64,000 nucleotides of DNA from JALOKP01 sp963800865 (GTDB lineage: Bacteria; Acidobacteriota; Polarisedimenticolia; J045): assembly GCA_963800865.1 (NCBI GenBank), contig CAWDCL010000004.1, positions 1,054,001 through 1,118,000 on the forward strand. Reading direction: 5' to 3'. The translations under genes and the position numbers were made by a program. Below, piece after piece: positions 8,170 to 16,939 of this stretch (positions within the stretch are counted from its first letter, which is position 1; every line of letters begins with the position of its first letter). The notes beneath the pieces are model-generated. The model was not told the origin of the DNA, ran no database searches, and worked only from the letters and a program-made list of their open reading frames with translations.

Positions 8170-9470
8170 GCTCCGATCCGCGGCCCGTTCCCGGCTCGAA
8201 CGCCGGTGATCGCGGCAGCGCCTACCTCGTCGGGCTGGTCTGGCCGCGAGCCTCGTCGACGACGGTCGAGGAGCACCTCGACGAGCTGGCCGCGCTGGCC
8301 GACACCGCCGGCTTCCAGGAGGCCGGCCGGGCCATCCTTCCGCTGCGCGCCCCGTCGCCGGCGACGCTGATGGGCAAGGGGCAGGCCGCGGACCTGGGCG
8401 TCGTCGCCCGCGGCAGCGGCGCCGCGCTGGTGATCGTCGACGAGGACCTCACGCCGGCGCAGGTCAAGAACCTCGAGAAGGTCCTCGAGCTGCCGGTCGT
8501 CGACCGCGCCGGGCTGATCATCGACATCTTCGCCGCGCGCGCGCGCAGCCGCGAGGCGCGCACGCAGGTCGAGATGGCGCAGCTCGAGTACCTGCTGCCG
8601 CGCCTCGCCGGCCGCTGGGCGCACCTCTCGCGGCAGGTCGGCGGCGGCCCGGGCGGGACGAAGGGCGAGGGCGAGAAGCAGATCGAGCTGGATCGACGGA
8701 TGATCCGCCACCGGATCGACCACCTGCGCCGCGACATCGAGCGCGTCGGCAAGGCCCGCGAGGTCCGGCGCCACGGGCGGGCGACGACGCCGCAGGCGGC
8801 CTTCGTCGGCTACACCAACGTCGGCAAGAGCTCGCTCTTCAACGCGATCGTCTCGGCCGGGGTGTTCGTCGAGGACCGGCTGTTCGCGACGCTCGACCCG
8901 ACCGTGCGCAAGGTCGAGCTGGGCAAGCGCGGCGCGTTCCTGCTGAAGGACACGGTCGGCTTCATCCGCAAGCTGCCGCACCACCTGGTCGCGTCGTTCC
9001 GCACGACCTTCGACGAGGCGGCCGAGGCCGACCTGCTGCTGCTGGTCGTCGACGCCTCGCACCCGTCGGGGCTGGAGCAGATGGAGATCGCGGAAGGGGT
9101 GCTGCAGGAGACCGCCGCGGCCGACCTGCCACGCCTGCTGGTCTTCAACAAGTCCGATCGCCTGGGACCCGAGGAGTGCGCCTGGCTGGCCGAACGCCGG
9201 CCCGAGGCGCACGTCGTTTCGGCCCGCACCGGCCACGGCGTGCACGACCTGGTGCTGGCGATCGCCGACCGGCTGCTCGGGCGCGAGGCCCGCGCGACGC
9301 TGACGCTGCCGCCCGAGCGCGGCGACCTGCTGGCGCGGGCCGACCGGGTGGGGACGATCGAGCGGGTCGACGAGGGACCGGGCGGGGTGCTTCAGGTCAC
9401 GCTTCGCGCGGCCGAGGGTGCGCTGGCCGAACTGCGCCGCGCGCTCGCCGCGGGGGAGGCGACGCGATGA
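8166..9470 (+). CDS. hflX: Ribosome-associated GTPase HflX
   Basis: HflX is a GTPase that binds and splits stalled ribosomes, notably under heat stress. The 434-residue protein has the glycine-rich hallmark GGGPGGTKGEGEKQIELDRR (~residues 160-180) and a coiled-coil-like segment after it. The G domain follows with G1 GYTNVGKSS (~215-223), G3 DTVGF and G4 NKSD. ATG 8166 overlaps the previous stop as ATGA, and the stop overlaps ddl the same way, so the gene belongs to the trxA-ddl run. The frame is intact. Confidence 0.95.
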   Translation: MSSDPRPVPGSNAGDRGSAYLVGLVWPRASSTTVEEHLDELAALADTAGFQEAGRAILPLRAPSPATLMGKGQAADLGVVARGSGAALVIVDEDLTPAQVKNLEKVLELPVVDRAGLIIDIFAARARSREARTQVEMAQLEYLLPRLAGRWAHLSRQVGGGPGGTKGEGEKQIELDRRMIRHRIDHLRRDIERVGKAREVRRHGRATTPQAAFVGYTNVGKSSLFNAIVSAGVFVEDRLFATLDPTVRKVELGKRGAFLLKDTVGFIRKLPHHLVASFRTTFDEAAEADLLLLVVDASHPSGLEQMEIAEGVLQETAAADLPRLLVFNKSDRLGPEECAWLAERRPEAHVVSARTGHGVHDLVLAIADRLLGREARATLTLPPERGDLLARADRVGTIERVDEGPGGVLQVTLRAAEGALAELRRALAAGEATR

Positions 9471-10562
9471 GCCGACGGGTCGTGGCGCTGGTCTTCGGAG
9501 GGCGCTCGGTCGAGCACGAGGTCTCGCTGGTCTCGGCGCGGGGGATCTTCGACAACCTCGACCGCGCGCGGAACGAGATCGTGCTGGTCGGCGTCGACCG
9601 CGAGGGGCGGCCGCGGGTCGGCGGCGAGGAGCTGCTCGACGGCGGCCTCGACCGTGCGGCCGGGACGGTCGTGCGCTGGCCGTCGCACCGCGGCGACCGG
9701 GCGCTGCGCGAGGAGGCGACGGGCCGCGCGCTCACACCGCCGCTCGACGCCGTGTTCCCGATCGTGCACGGCTCGGGGGGCGAGGACGGGACGCTGCAGG
9801 GCGTGCTGACGCTGGCCGGGATCCCGTGCGTCGGGGCCGGCGTGCTCGGCTCGTCGCTGGCGATGGACAAGGACCGCACGCGGCGCGTGCTGGAGCGGGC
9901 CGGGATCCCGGTCGTGAGGGACGCGGTCTTCGAGGGGCCGGAGGCCGACGACGCGCCGCGCCTGCTGGCGCGCCGCCGAGGCGCTCGGCTGGCCGGTCTT
10001 CGTCAAGCCGGCGCGCGCCGGCTCGTCGGTCGGGATCACGAAGGTCCGCGGCGCGGCGGAGCTGCCGGCGGCGGTCGCCGCGGCGCGCGCCGTCGACCCG
10101 AAGGTCGTGATCGAGGAAGCGATCCCGGCGGCGCGCGAGGTCGAAGTCGCGGTGCTCGGGCTGTGGCGGCCGGAGGCCTCGGTCGTCGGCGAGATCGTCC
10201 CCGGCGCGGAGTTCTACGACTACGACGCGAAGTACAACGACCCCGACTCGCAGCTGCTGATCCCCGCGCCGCTCGACCCGCCGCTGGCGGATGCGCTGCG
10301 GGCCCACGCGGTGCGGGCGTTCCGCGAGCTGGACCTCGCGGGCCTGGCGCGCGTCGACTTCCTGCTCTCGCGGGAGACGGGCCGCGTCGTGCTCAACGAG
10401 GTGAACACGCTCCCGGGATTCACGCCGATCTCGATGTACCCGCGGCTGTGGGCGGCCTCGGGCGTGGCCTACGGCCCGCTGCTCGAGCGGCTGATCGGGA
10501 TCGCGATCGAGGCCGCGGCGGCGCACCCGCTGGCGCTGCCGGGGGCGGCGCGGCGGCGCTAG
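9467..10562 (+). CDS. ddl: D-alanine--D-alanine ligase (one apparent frameshift)
   Basis: It joins two D-alanines for peptidoglycan precursors in the cytoplasm. It begins ALVFGGRSVEHEVSLVSA, the Ddl N-terminal signature, and continues PIVHGSGGEDGTLQG. Near 9967-9978 one surplus base in a GC run breaks the frame. The second frame resumes exactly where expected with EALGWPVFVKPARAGSSVGI and ends with the ATP-grasp motifs RVDFLL and NEVNTLPGFTPISMYP. Correcting the base gives ~364 residues, normal for the family. The enzyme is normally essential, so an indel error in the assembly is likely. ATG 9467 overlaps the hflX stop. Confidence 0.92.
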
Positions 10563-10565
10563 AAT
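10560..10565 (+). promoter_or_regulatory. Possible -10 element placing transcription start at the ATG (leaderless)
   Basis: TAGAAT ends eight bases before ATG 10574. If it is used, the transcript would begin at or next to the start codon. The same arrangement occurs before 15935 and 33214. Confidence 0.4.
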
Positions 10566-10573
10566 CCCGGCCC

Positions 10574-11342
10574 ATGGAAATCGCCATCGAAACGAAGGGG
10601 TTGCGCCGGGCCTTCGGCGACCTCGTCGCCGTGGACGGGATCGACCTCGCCGTGCCGAAGGGGTCGCTCTACGGCTTCCTCGGCCCGAACGGCGCGGGCA
10701 AGTCGACGACGATCAAGTGCCTCACCGGCCTGCTGCGGCCCACGGCCGGCACGATGCGGATCCTCGGGATCGATCCGCTGGCGGATCCCGTCGGGGTGAA
10801 GCGCCGGGTCGGGGTCATGCCCGAGGACCTGGCCCTCTTCGAGCGCCTGTCGGGGGCGGAGACGCTCTCGTTCGTGGGCCAGGTGCACGGGCTCGAGCCG
10901 CGAGACGATCCGCGCGCGCAGCGAGGAGCTGCTGCAGGTGATGGACCTCGCCGGGGACGCCGGCGCGATGGTCGCCGACTACTCGCACGGCATGAAGAAG
11001 AAGCTGGCGCTGTCGGTCGCCCTGCTGCCCGCGCCGCGCCTGCTCTTCCTCGACGAGCCGTTCGAGGGGATCGACGCCATCGCGTCGCGGCAGATCAAGG
11101 ACCTGCTGCTCGGCTTCGTGAAGGGGGGCGGCACGATCTTCCTGACCTCGCACATCCTCGAGATCGTCGAGCGCCTCTCGGACTGGATCGGCGTGATCCA
11201 CAAGGGACGGCTGATCGCGGAGGGCCCGGTCGCGGAGCTGCGCGCCGGCGCGTCGGGGGGCCGGACGCTGGAGGAGATCTTCCTCGGGCTGGTCGGCGCG
11301 GGGGAGCTGCAGAAGCCGGCGCTCGGGTGGCTCCATGCCTGA
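10574..11342 (+). CDS. ABC transporter ATP-binding protein (one apparent frameshift)
   Basis: It powers the membrane partner encoded next, probably an exporter. Motifs in order: Walker A GPNGAGKST (~residue 40), a Q-loop region around VGVMPEDLAL, signature YSHGMKKKLAL (a YSxGMxxK variant typical of ABC-2 exporters), Walker B LLFLDEPFEGID and switch histidine LTSHILE. Near 10900-10905 one extra base splits the frame between GLEP and ETIRARSEELL; correction gives ~255 residues. It starts 11 bases after ddl. No exported substrate is evident from the context. Confidence 0.9.
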
Positions 11343-11351
11343 GCCGGCGCC

Positions 11352-13037
11352 TTGATCCCCTTGCTCCGCGCGTTCGCCTGGCTGCGCTGGCGCGAGTTCC
11401 TGAACTCCTTCCGGGGGACGCGGCGCCGCGACGCGCTCGAGCGCGGCTCGCGCGCGCTGTCGGCGATCGTTCCGCTCGTCCTCGCGGTCCTCTTCGTTCC
11501 CGGGCTGATCGGCCTGGCCGCGCTCGCGTGCGTCGCGGGCTACCTGCTGGGCGGGGGCGGAGGGGCCGATCCCGACACGGCCGGCATGGTCCAGATCGTC
11601 CTGGGCGCGTTCCTGGCGACGATCACGATCGTGGTCCTGGTGGCCCCGATGATCCGGTCGGTCAGCCGCAAGGACCTCAGCCTCACCCGTTTCCTGCTGC
11701 TGCCGATCCCGCGGCCGCTGCTGCACCTGCTCGACCTGGTTGCCGGGGTCATGGACCCCTGGATCGCGCTCGTCGTTCCGGTCGTGCTCCTGCTGCCGGT
11801 CGGCCTGGCTGCGGCCGGCGCGATCGGTTCGGCCGTCGTCGCACTCGTCGCGGGGATCGTGCTGCTGGGTTCTATCTCGCGCTGGGATCCTGCGTCTCGC
11901 ACGTGCTGTCCCTGTTGTACCGCAACCGCCGCCGCGGCGAGCTGGCCTCACTGCTGATCCTCGTGTCGATGTCGATGATCGGCTTCGTGCCGGCGCTGCT
12001 GGGTGAGCGCCTCGACGCTGGGCACGACCGGCGCGATCACCGCGAACCGTCGATCGACGTCACACGCTTCGCGCCCACGGCGTTCTACACGCGGGCGATC
12101 GAGCGGCGCGACGGCCCCGCCTCCTCACGCGCCCTCTCGCTCGGTGCGCTGGCCCTGATCACGGCCGGGCTCTACGGGATCTCGTGGTCCGCGTATCGCC
12201 GCCTGCTCGACTCGCCGCAGTCCGGCCCGTCGCGCCGCGCGCGCGCGTCGACGCGCGCGTCGGCGCCGAAGGTCCCCGGGCTCGGCCCGGCGGCCTCCGC
12301 CGTGGCCTCGGCCAGGATGAAACTGAGCCTGCGCACGATCCAGGGGAAGATGGCTGATCTTCTACACGCCGGTCGGGATGCTCGTCGCGGCCGTCGCGAT
12401 GACCCGCCTGACCGAAGGCGGCCTGGCTTCGAACCTCGGCCCGCACGCGGGGCCGATCCTGGCCGCCGGCGCGGCGCTCCTCGCGCTGCTCTCGATGCAG
12501 AACCTGATGCTCAACCAGTTCGCCGCCGACGGGGCCGGGCTGACGCTCCAGTTGCTCTCCCCGATCTCGGGGCGCGACATCGTCGTCGGGAACGCGGCCG
12601 GGATCGGGCTCTACTTCGGCGGCTCGACGCTGTTCTACCTGGCGGTGGCCGCGATCTTCGCTCCCGACCCGTCGCCGTGGCTCTGGGTCGCGTCCGCGCT
12701 GGTAGGCCTCTCCGCGTACCTGGTCTTCGCGCCGGTCGCCGCGCTGCTCTCCGCGGTCTTTCCGAAGGCGGTGGACCTCGGCCGGATCGGATCGGCGAGC
12801 AACCCCAGCCCGGCCGCGAGCCTGCTCGGATTGCTGCTGGCGGGCCTCGCCGCCGCCCCGCCCGCCCTGCTCGGCGCGCTCGGCCTGGTCGTCCTGGACA
12901 GCCCCGGGCTGACGCTCGCGCTGGTGGCGGGATGGACGGTGCTCGCGGCGGCCCTCTCGTTGCTCCTCGTGCGGCTCGCGGCCAGCGTGGTCACGGCGCG
13001 GCAGGAGAACCTCGCGATGGTCGCCGCGGGGCGTTGA
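11352..13037 (+). CDS. ABC exporter permease (two apparent frameshifts)
   Basis: A ~561-residue polytopic membrane protein follows the ATPase by nine bases. The first segment (from TTG 11352) has helices such as LSAIVPLVLAVLFVPGLIGL. A missing base near 11868-11872 shifts the frame to one containing FYLALGSCVSHVLSLLYRNR. A surplus base near 12347-12356 returns it to the first frame, with GMLVAAVAMTRL and several further helices, ending LAMVAAGR. The two errors cancel, and hydrophobicity is continuous across both joints. It resembles ABC-2 type permeases. The gene may equally be genuinely broken, so function is uncertain. Confidence 0.72.
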
Positions 13038-13096
13038 CGGGCGGGCCGGAACGGCGCGACCCTGACCCCGGCAGAATTCGTCACCGCGGCGGACCC

Positions 13097-13444
13097 ATGA
13101 TGTACGAATCCAGGACTCAGGCCCCTTTGCCCGGCGCCCGGTTCGCGCAGCGATTGATGGTTCACCTCGCCGCCGCAATGGGCGTGCTCGCCGTATCCCT
13201 CGGGCTCGGCATGGCCGGCTATGCCTACTTCGAGCGGCTACCCCTGCTCGACGCCTTCCTCAACAGCGCGATGCTCCTGGGTGGCATGGGTCCCGTCGAC
13301 ATGCCCGCCACGCCCGGCGGCAAGCTGTTCGCGGGACTGTACGCGCTCTACGCGGGGCTCGTGTTCATCCTGACCGCGGCCCTGATCTTCACGCCGATCG
13401 TGCATCGCGTGCTGCACGTCTTCCACTGGGACTCCGAGCTCTAG
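13097..13444 (+). CDS. Small membrane protein with an ion-channel-like hairpin
   Basis: The 115-residue protein has two strong hydrophobic helices (LAAAMGVLAVSLGLGMAGYA and LYALYAGLVFILTAALIFT) flanking a loop, AFLNSAMLLGGMGPVDMPAT. The spacing resembles the pore region of two-helix potassium channels. However, the selectivity filter T-x-G-Y-G is absent; GGMGPVD stands in its place. ATG 13097 is followed at once by a second ATG. Its stop shares CTAG with the converging pseudogene. Role unknown. Confidence 0.75.
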   Translation: MMYESRTQAPLPGARFAQRLMVHLAAAMGVLAVSLGLGMAGYAYFERLPLLDAFLNSAMLLGGMGPVDMPATPGGKLFAGLYALYAGLVFILTAALIFTPIVHRVLHVFHWDSEL

Positions 13445-13755
13445 GAAAGCAGGATGGCGCGGGCGTAGAGCTCGACTCCTCCTCGTCGTCCGCCAGCCGG
13501 ACCATCCGCTCCTACTCGAAGCCCAGCTTCCGCAGCAGCCGGATCGACCGCTCGTTTCCTGCGCTCACCACCGCGACCAGCCGGGAGAGGCCGAGTCGCT
13601 CCCGCGCAAGCGCCACGCAGGCCGTCGAGCGACCGCACCCCCTTGTCGACGATGTTCTCGATGAACGACGGCTCGTTCAGCAGGCGCAGGATGAACGCGG
13701 CGTCGCCTGCGTCGAAGCGCCGCAGGATCAGCCGCTCGGTCTCGATGGTCGCCAC
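13441..13755 (-). pseudogene. Decayed RimJ/RimL-type GNAT acetyltransferase
   Basis: The N-terminal part, ETERLILRRFDAGDAAFILR then FIENIVDKGVRSLDG, matches the GNAT family that begins with ETERLIL. The central acetyl-CoA binding core (roughly 65 residues by family layout) is missing. The sequence then resumes in another frame with a typical C-terminal end: ARERLGLSRLVAVVSAGNER, SIRLLRKLGFE. An in-frame TAG follows that phrase, and ERMVRLADDEE comes after it. An internal deletion, a nonsense codon and frame changes in 315 bases mark a true pseudogene, unlike the single indels elsewhere. Confidence 0.85.
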
Positions 13756-13815
13756 CTCGTCCTCTCCGCCCGGACCCGTCTGCCGGGCGCCCGAGAATAC
13801 AGCGGGTCACCCGGC

Positions 13816-15147
13816 TCAACGGACCGCGCCGCCGCCCGGAGGGGCAGCGGGTTCCGAGACCTCCCGCCGGCGGTCGAGCCCCAGCGCCGCCAGCCGCCGG
13901 TAGAGCTTCTGCCGGCTCCACCCGAGCCGCCGCGCCGCGTCGGATTTCACGCCGAGCGACAGACCCAGCGCCTCGCGGATCGCGGCCACCTCGAGGTTCC
14001 CGGGCGCCCGCCGCTCCGGCGGCAGCCGCAGGTCGGCGGCGCCGATCTCGGGGCCGGCCGCGAGTGCCGCGGCGCGGCGCAACAGGTTGTCCAGCTCCCG
14101 CACGTTCCCGGCCCACGGGTACTGGGCCAGGGCGCGCAGCGCGGCGCCGCCGAGCCGGCGGCCCGGGCCGATCCCCTCGCGCTTCAAGCGCGCCAGGAGC
14201 GTGGCGGCGAGAAAGGGCAGGTCGTCCCGACGCGCCGCGAGCGGCGGGATCTCGACCACCGCGCCGGCCAGCCGGAAGTAGAGATCGCTGCGGAAGGCCC
14301 CGGCCGCGGCGAGCGCGCGCACGTCGCGGTGCGTCGCCGCCATCACCCGCACGTCGACGGCGCTCGCGCGCGTCGCGCCGAGCGGCCGGATCTCGCGTTC
14401 CTGCAGCACGCGCAGCAGCTTGGACTGGGCGAGCAGCGGCAGGTCGCCGATCTCGTCGAGGAACAGCGTTCCCTGCCGGGCCTCGGCGATCCGCCCCTCG
14501 CGGTCGGCGACGGCGCCGGTGTACGCCCCGCGCCGCACGCCGAACAGCTCGGCCTCGACCAGCGACTCCGGGATCGCGGCGCAGTTCTCCGCGACGAACC
14601 GGCCGCTCCGTCCGGAGGCGGCGTGGACCGCGCGGGCCAGGACTTCCTTGCCTGTCCCGGTCGGGCCGAGCAACAGCAGGTCCAGCGGCGCGCCGGCGAT
14701 CCGGCGCAGGTCGGCGATCGCCGGCGCCAGGGAGGGCGACGAGGCCTCGACGGCGAGCAGCGGGTCGGCGCGCAGCGCCTCCGGCAGCAGTTCGCCGGCC
14801 AGCACCTCTTCCCAGGCCTCGACTTCGCGCAGCAGGACTGCCGGCTCGCCGCGGCGGTCGCCCCACGCCGCGACCAGCGCGGGGCACGGCTCGGCCACCG
14901 CCCCGGCTCCCCACGTCCGGCCGTGGGCGCTCAACACCCGCGGGCGTCCGGAGAGCAGCGCCCGCTCGGCCGCGGCCCGGACGACCGAAGGCAGGCGGAA
15001 ACCCGGGTCCGGCGAACCGATGACGAAGCCGCCGACCGCGACGGCGACGCGCGCCGGCAGCCTGCCGTGCCGCCGCGCGATCCGTTCGCCCAGCCGCCGC
15101 AGGCCCGGCGGCCACGCGCTGACGGAATCGACGAGCGCTGCCATCAT
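13816..15147 (-). CDS. Sigma54-dependent transcriptional activator
   Basis: The 443-residue regulator has an N-terminal region without a recognisable receiver (residues 1-~140). It is followed by an AAA+ sigma54-interaction domain with Walker A GPTGTGKE (~160), the sigma54 loop as GAYTGA (~207), Walker B TLFLDEIGD and the arginine-finger region FRSDLYFRL. The C-terminus is a Fis-type HTH with SDAARRLGWSRQKLYRRL. It would open sigma54 promoters after an unknown signal. Start: two tandem ATGs (15147 and 15144) follow GGAGGA, and the second has the better spacing. It is divergent from the small exported protein at 15216. Confidence 0.92.
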   Translation of the reverse strand: MMAALVDSVSAWPPGLRRLGERIARRHGRLPARVAVAVGGFVIGSPDPGFRLPSVVRAAAERALLSGRPRVLSAHGRTWGAGAVAEPCPALVAAWGDRRGEPAVLLREVEAWEEVLAGELLPEALRADPLLAVEASSPSLAPAIADLRRIAGAPLDLLLLGPTGTGKEVLARAVHAASGRSGRFVAENCAAIPESLVEAELFGVRRGAYTGAVADREGRIAEARQGTLFLDEIGDLPLLAQSKLLRVLQEREIRPLGATRASAVDVRVMAATHRDVRALAAAGAFRSDLYFRLAGAVVEIPPLAARRDDLPFLAATLLARLKREGIGPGRRLGGAALRALAQYPWAGNVRELDNLLRRAAALAAGPEIGAADLRLPPERRAPGNLEVAAIREALGLSLGVKSDAARRLGWSRQKLYRRLAALGLDRRREVSEPAAPPGGGAVR

Positions 15148-15215
15148 GGTCCTCCTCCGCTGGCCGGGGCAGCCTAGCGCCGCCGGGCCGCGGGTGGACG
15201 GAAGGGAGACGCGCG

Positions 15216-15901
15216 ATGTCCCGCTCCTGCAATCGAGCCCCGCTCCTCGGGGCGTTGCTCGCGCTCGGCGTGGTCGCCGCAATCGCCTCCGCGACGCAGG
15301 GATCGTTCGCGGCGGAGGCGCGTGACGCCGCCGACCGCGTCACGCTGGCCGACGGCAGCGAACTCGCCGGCCGCGTCGTCTCGCTGGATGCCTTCGTGCT
15401 GGTGGTGGAGGTCGACGGCGCGCGCCGCACGGTCCAGCGCCGCGAGGTGCGACGGATCGAGTTCGGCGACGCGCCGCCCCCGCCGCTCGTCGCACGGGTC
15501 AAGGTGGCCGAGGCCGACGACGCGGTCCGGCTGCTGCTCGACGGCGAGGAGATCGCGCCGCCGGCCCAGCTGCGCGCGGAGTGGTTCGACCTGATGACGC
15601 TGCTCGACGACGGTCCGCACCACCTGACCGCCGAGGTGGTCAACCAGCGCGGGATGCGGGCCTGGCGCTGGGTGCTCGAGGTGGGCGGGAAGAAGGAGAC
15701 GTTCGCGTGCGGGCTCACCGGCCGGTCGGGCTGCACGGCGGACGGGAAGCCGGCCGACGCGCAGGGGACCTTCCCGCCGGCGGCGTGTGGCTCCACGTGA
15801 AGCTGTCCGAGGGGATCATCGATCTCGAGCGCGATCCCGCTCCCGAACCCGCTCCCGGACCCGCTCCCGGTCGCGCCCCCGGTCGCGCTCCGCGGCGATA
15901 G
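15216..15901 (+). CDS. Small exported protein of unknown function (one apparent frameshift)
   Basis: It begins with a signal peptide (LLGALLALGVVAAIASATQG) followed by VTLADGSELAGRVVSLDAFV, a short beta-barrel-like segment seen in many exported proteins that recalls an SH3/LSm-type strand order. The middle ends with KKETFACGLTGRSGCTADGK. A missing base near 15776-15784 must be restored to reach VWLHVKLSEGIIDLERDP and a proline-rich tail PAPEPAPGPAPGRAPGR, encoded by a degenerate 12-base tandem repeat. The corrected length is ~228 residues. Function unknown. Confidence 0.7.
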
Positions 15902-15920
15902 CCGGCCCGGTCCCGGAAGG

Positions 15921-15926
15921 TATACT
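15921..15926 (+). promoter_or_regulatory. Possible -10 element directly before the rhomboid start
   Basis: TATACT ends eight bases before ATG 15935, so transcription could begin at the start codon. No ribosome-binding site fits in the gap. Confidence 0.45.
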
Positions 15927-15934
15927 CCTCGGCC

Positions 15935-16708
15935 ATGTCCTACTACCGTGGTCCGCAGGGGACGTCCGTCACGCTCGCCTTTCCCCCCGTCACGCCCGGC
16001 GTGAAGATCCTGCTCTGGGTCCTCGGGGTTTCGTACGCGATCCAGTTCGTGCTGGAGACGGTTCTGCGGGCCGACGGGATCCTGGGCTACGTCGCGCTCT
16101 GGCCGCCGATGCTGCTGCAGCCGCCGTACCCCTTCTGGACCCTCGCGACCTACGCGCTGCTGCACGGCGGGATCTGGCACCTGCTCTTCAACCTGCTCGG
16201 CCTCTACATGTTCGGCGGTGACGTCGAGCGGATGCTCGGGACCCCGCGCTTCCTGCGCTTCTTCGCCTACTGCGTGGTCGGGGGCGGGTTGCTCTACGCC
16301 GCGGTCGGCCTGCTGCGCGGTGTCTCCTCGCCGGTGATCGGGGCCTCGGCCGGCGTGCTCGGCGTGTCGGCGGCCTTCGCGGTGTTCTTCCCGAACCGCC
16401 AGTTGTTCGTCTTCCCGATCCCGTTCCCGCTGAGCGCCAAGGTCGTCGTCATCGTCTACGCGGTGGTGACGGTGCTCGGCAGCGTCTCGTCCAACCCGCG
16501 CGACCCCGTCGCGCACCTGGCCCACCTCGGCGGCCTGGCCGTCGGGGCGCTCTCCGCGTGGCTGTTCAAGCGCGGAATGAGCCGCGGTTTCGGGGGCGGT
16601 TTCGGGGGCGGATCCGGGGGCTGGAGCGGGGGGGGCGGGCGGGACCCCTCGCGGCCGCCTTTCCGCGTCGTGCGCGGGGATCGCGACGACGACCGGTGGA
16701 CGAACTGA
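15935..16708 (+). CDS. Rhomboid-family intramembrane serine protease
   Basis: The 257-residue protein has about six membrane helices. Rhomboid hallmarks are GGIWHLLFNLLGLYMFG, the nucleophile motif VIGASAGVLG (Ser138 by count) and the catalytic histidine in VAHLAHLGG (probably His197). It would cleave membrane-anchored substrates within the inner membrane. After the last helix comes a glycine-rich tail (GFGGGFGGGSGGWSGGGG) and a charged C-terminus. No substrate gene is evident nearby. A -10-like TATACT lies so close to the ATG that the message may be leaderless. Confidence 0.92.
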   Translation: MSYYRGPQGTSVTLAFPPVTPGVKILLWVLGVSYAIQFVLETVLRADGILGYVALWPPMLLQPPYPFWTLATYALLHGGIWHLLFNLLGLYMFGGDVERMLGTPRFLRFFAYCVVGGGLLYAAVGLLRGVSSPVIGASAGVLGVSAAFAVFFPNRQLFVFPIPFPLSAKVVVIVYAVVTVLGSVSSNPRDPVAHLAHLGGLAVGALSAWLFKRGMSRGFGGGFGGGSGGWSGGGGRDPSRPPFRVVRGDRDDDRWTN

Positions 16709-16748
16709 ACCGTAACACGGGCGTTTCGGGGCCGTCACGGATCCGCTG

Positions 16749-16777
16749 TTGACGCCTGCCGGTCCAGCCGTCATATT
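16749..16777 (+). promoter_or_regulatory. Sigma70-type promoter for the sigma factor gene
   Basis: TTGACG (16749-16754), a 17-base spacer and CATATT (16772-16777) make a close match to the housekeeping consensus in otherwise GC-rich DNA. The predicted start is near 16784, leaving a ~155-base leader. Confidence 0.65.
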
Positions 16778-16783
16778 CGCCCT

Positions 16784-16939
16784 CGCCAGCGCCTTACCCG
16801 CACGCCGATCGGAGCCAGTTGTTGCCGAGGCAATCCGAGGGACGAGGATCACGGGTGAGGCGGAGCTTCCGCCACGGGGAGACGGGTGCTCGATCTGGCC
16901 AATGGTCCGGTAGACCCGGACCGTGGCGGAGCAGGTCAC
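16784..16939 (+). promoter_or_regulatory. Structured 5' leader of the sigma factor mRNA
   Basis: Three simple stem-loops can be read by eye. TTGC/GCAA spans 16822-16833. GGCGGA-GCT-TCCGCC spans 16859-16873. GGTCCGG-TAGAC-CCGGACC spans 16904-16922, just before the GGAG of GTG 16940. The leader matches no riboswitch class I can recognise. It could control translation of the sigma factor. Confidence 0.5.

Noticed and set aside
13097..13444. Genuine potassium channel
   Set aside because: The T-x-G-Y-G filter is absent, so only a pore-like layout is claimed.
16784..16939. Known riboswitch (c-di-GMP, c-di-AMP or SAH type) in the sigma factor leader
   Set aside because: The conserved core bases of these classes are not present. 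Only simple hairpins are visible.
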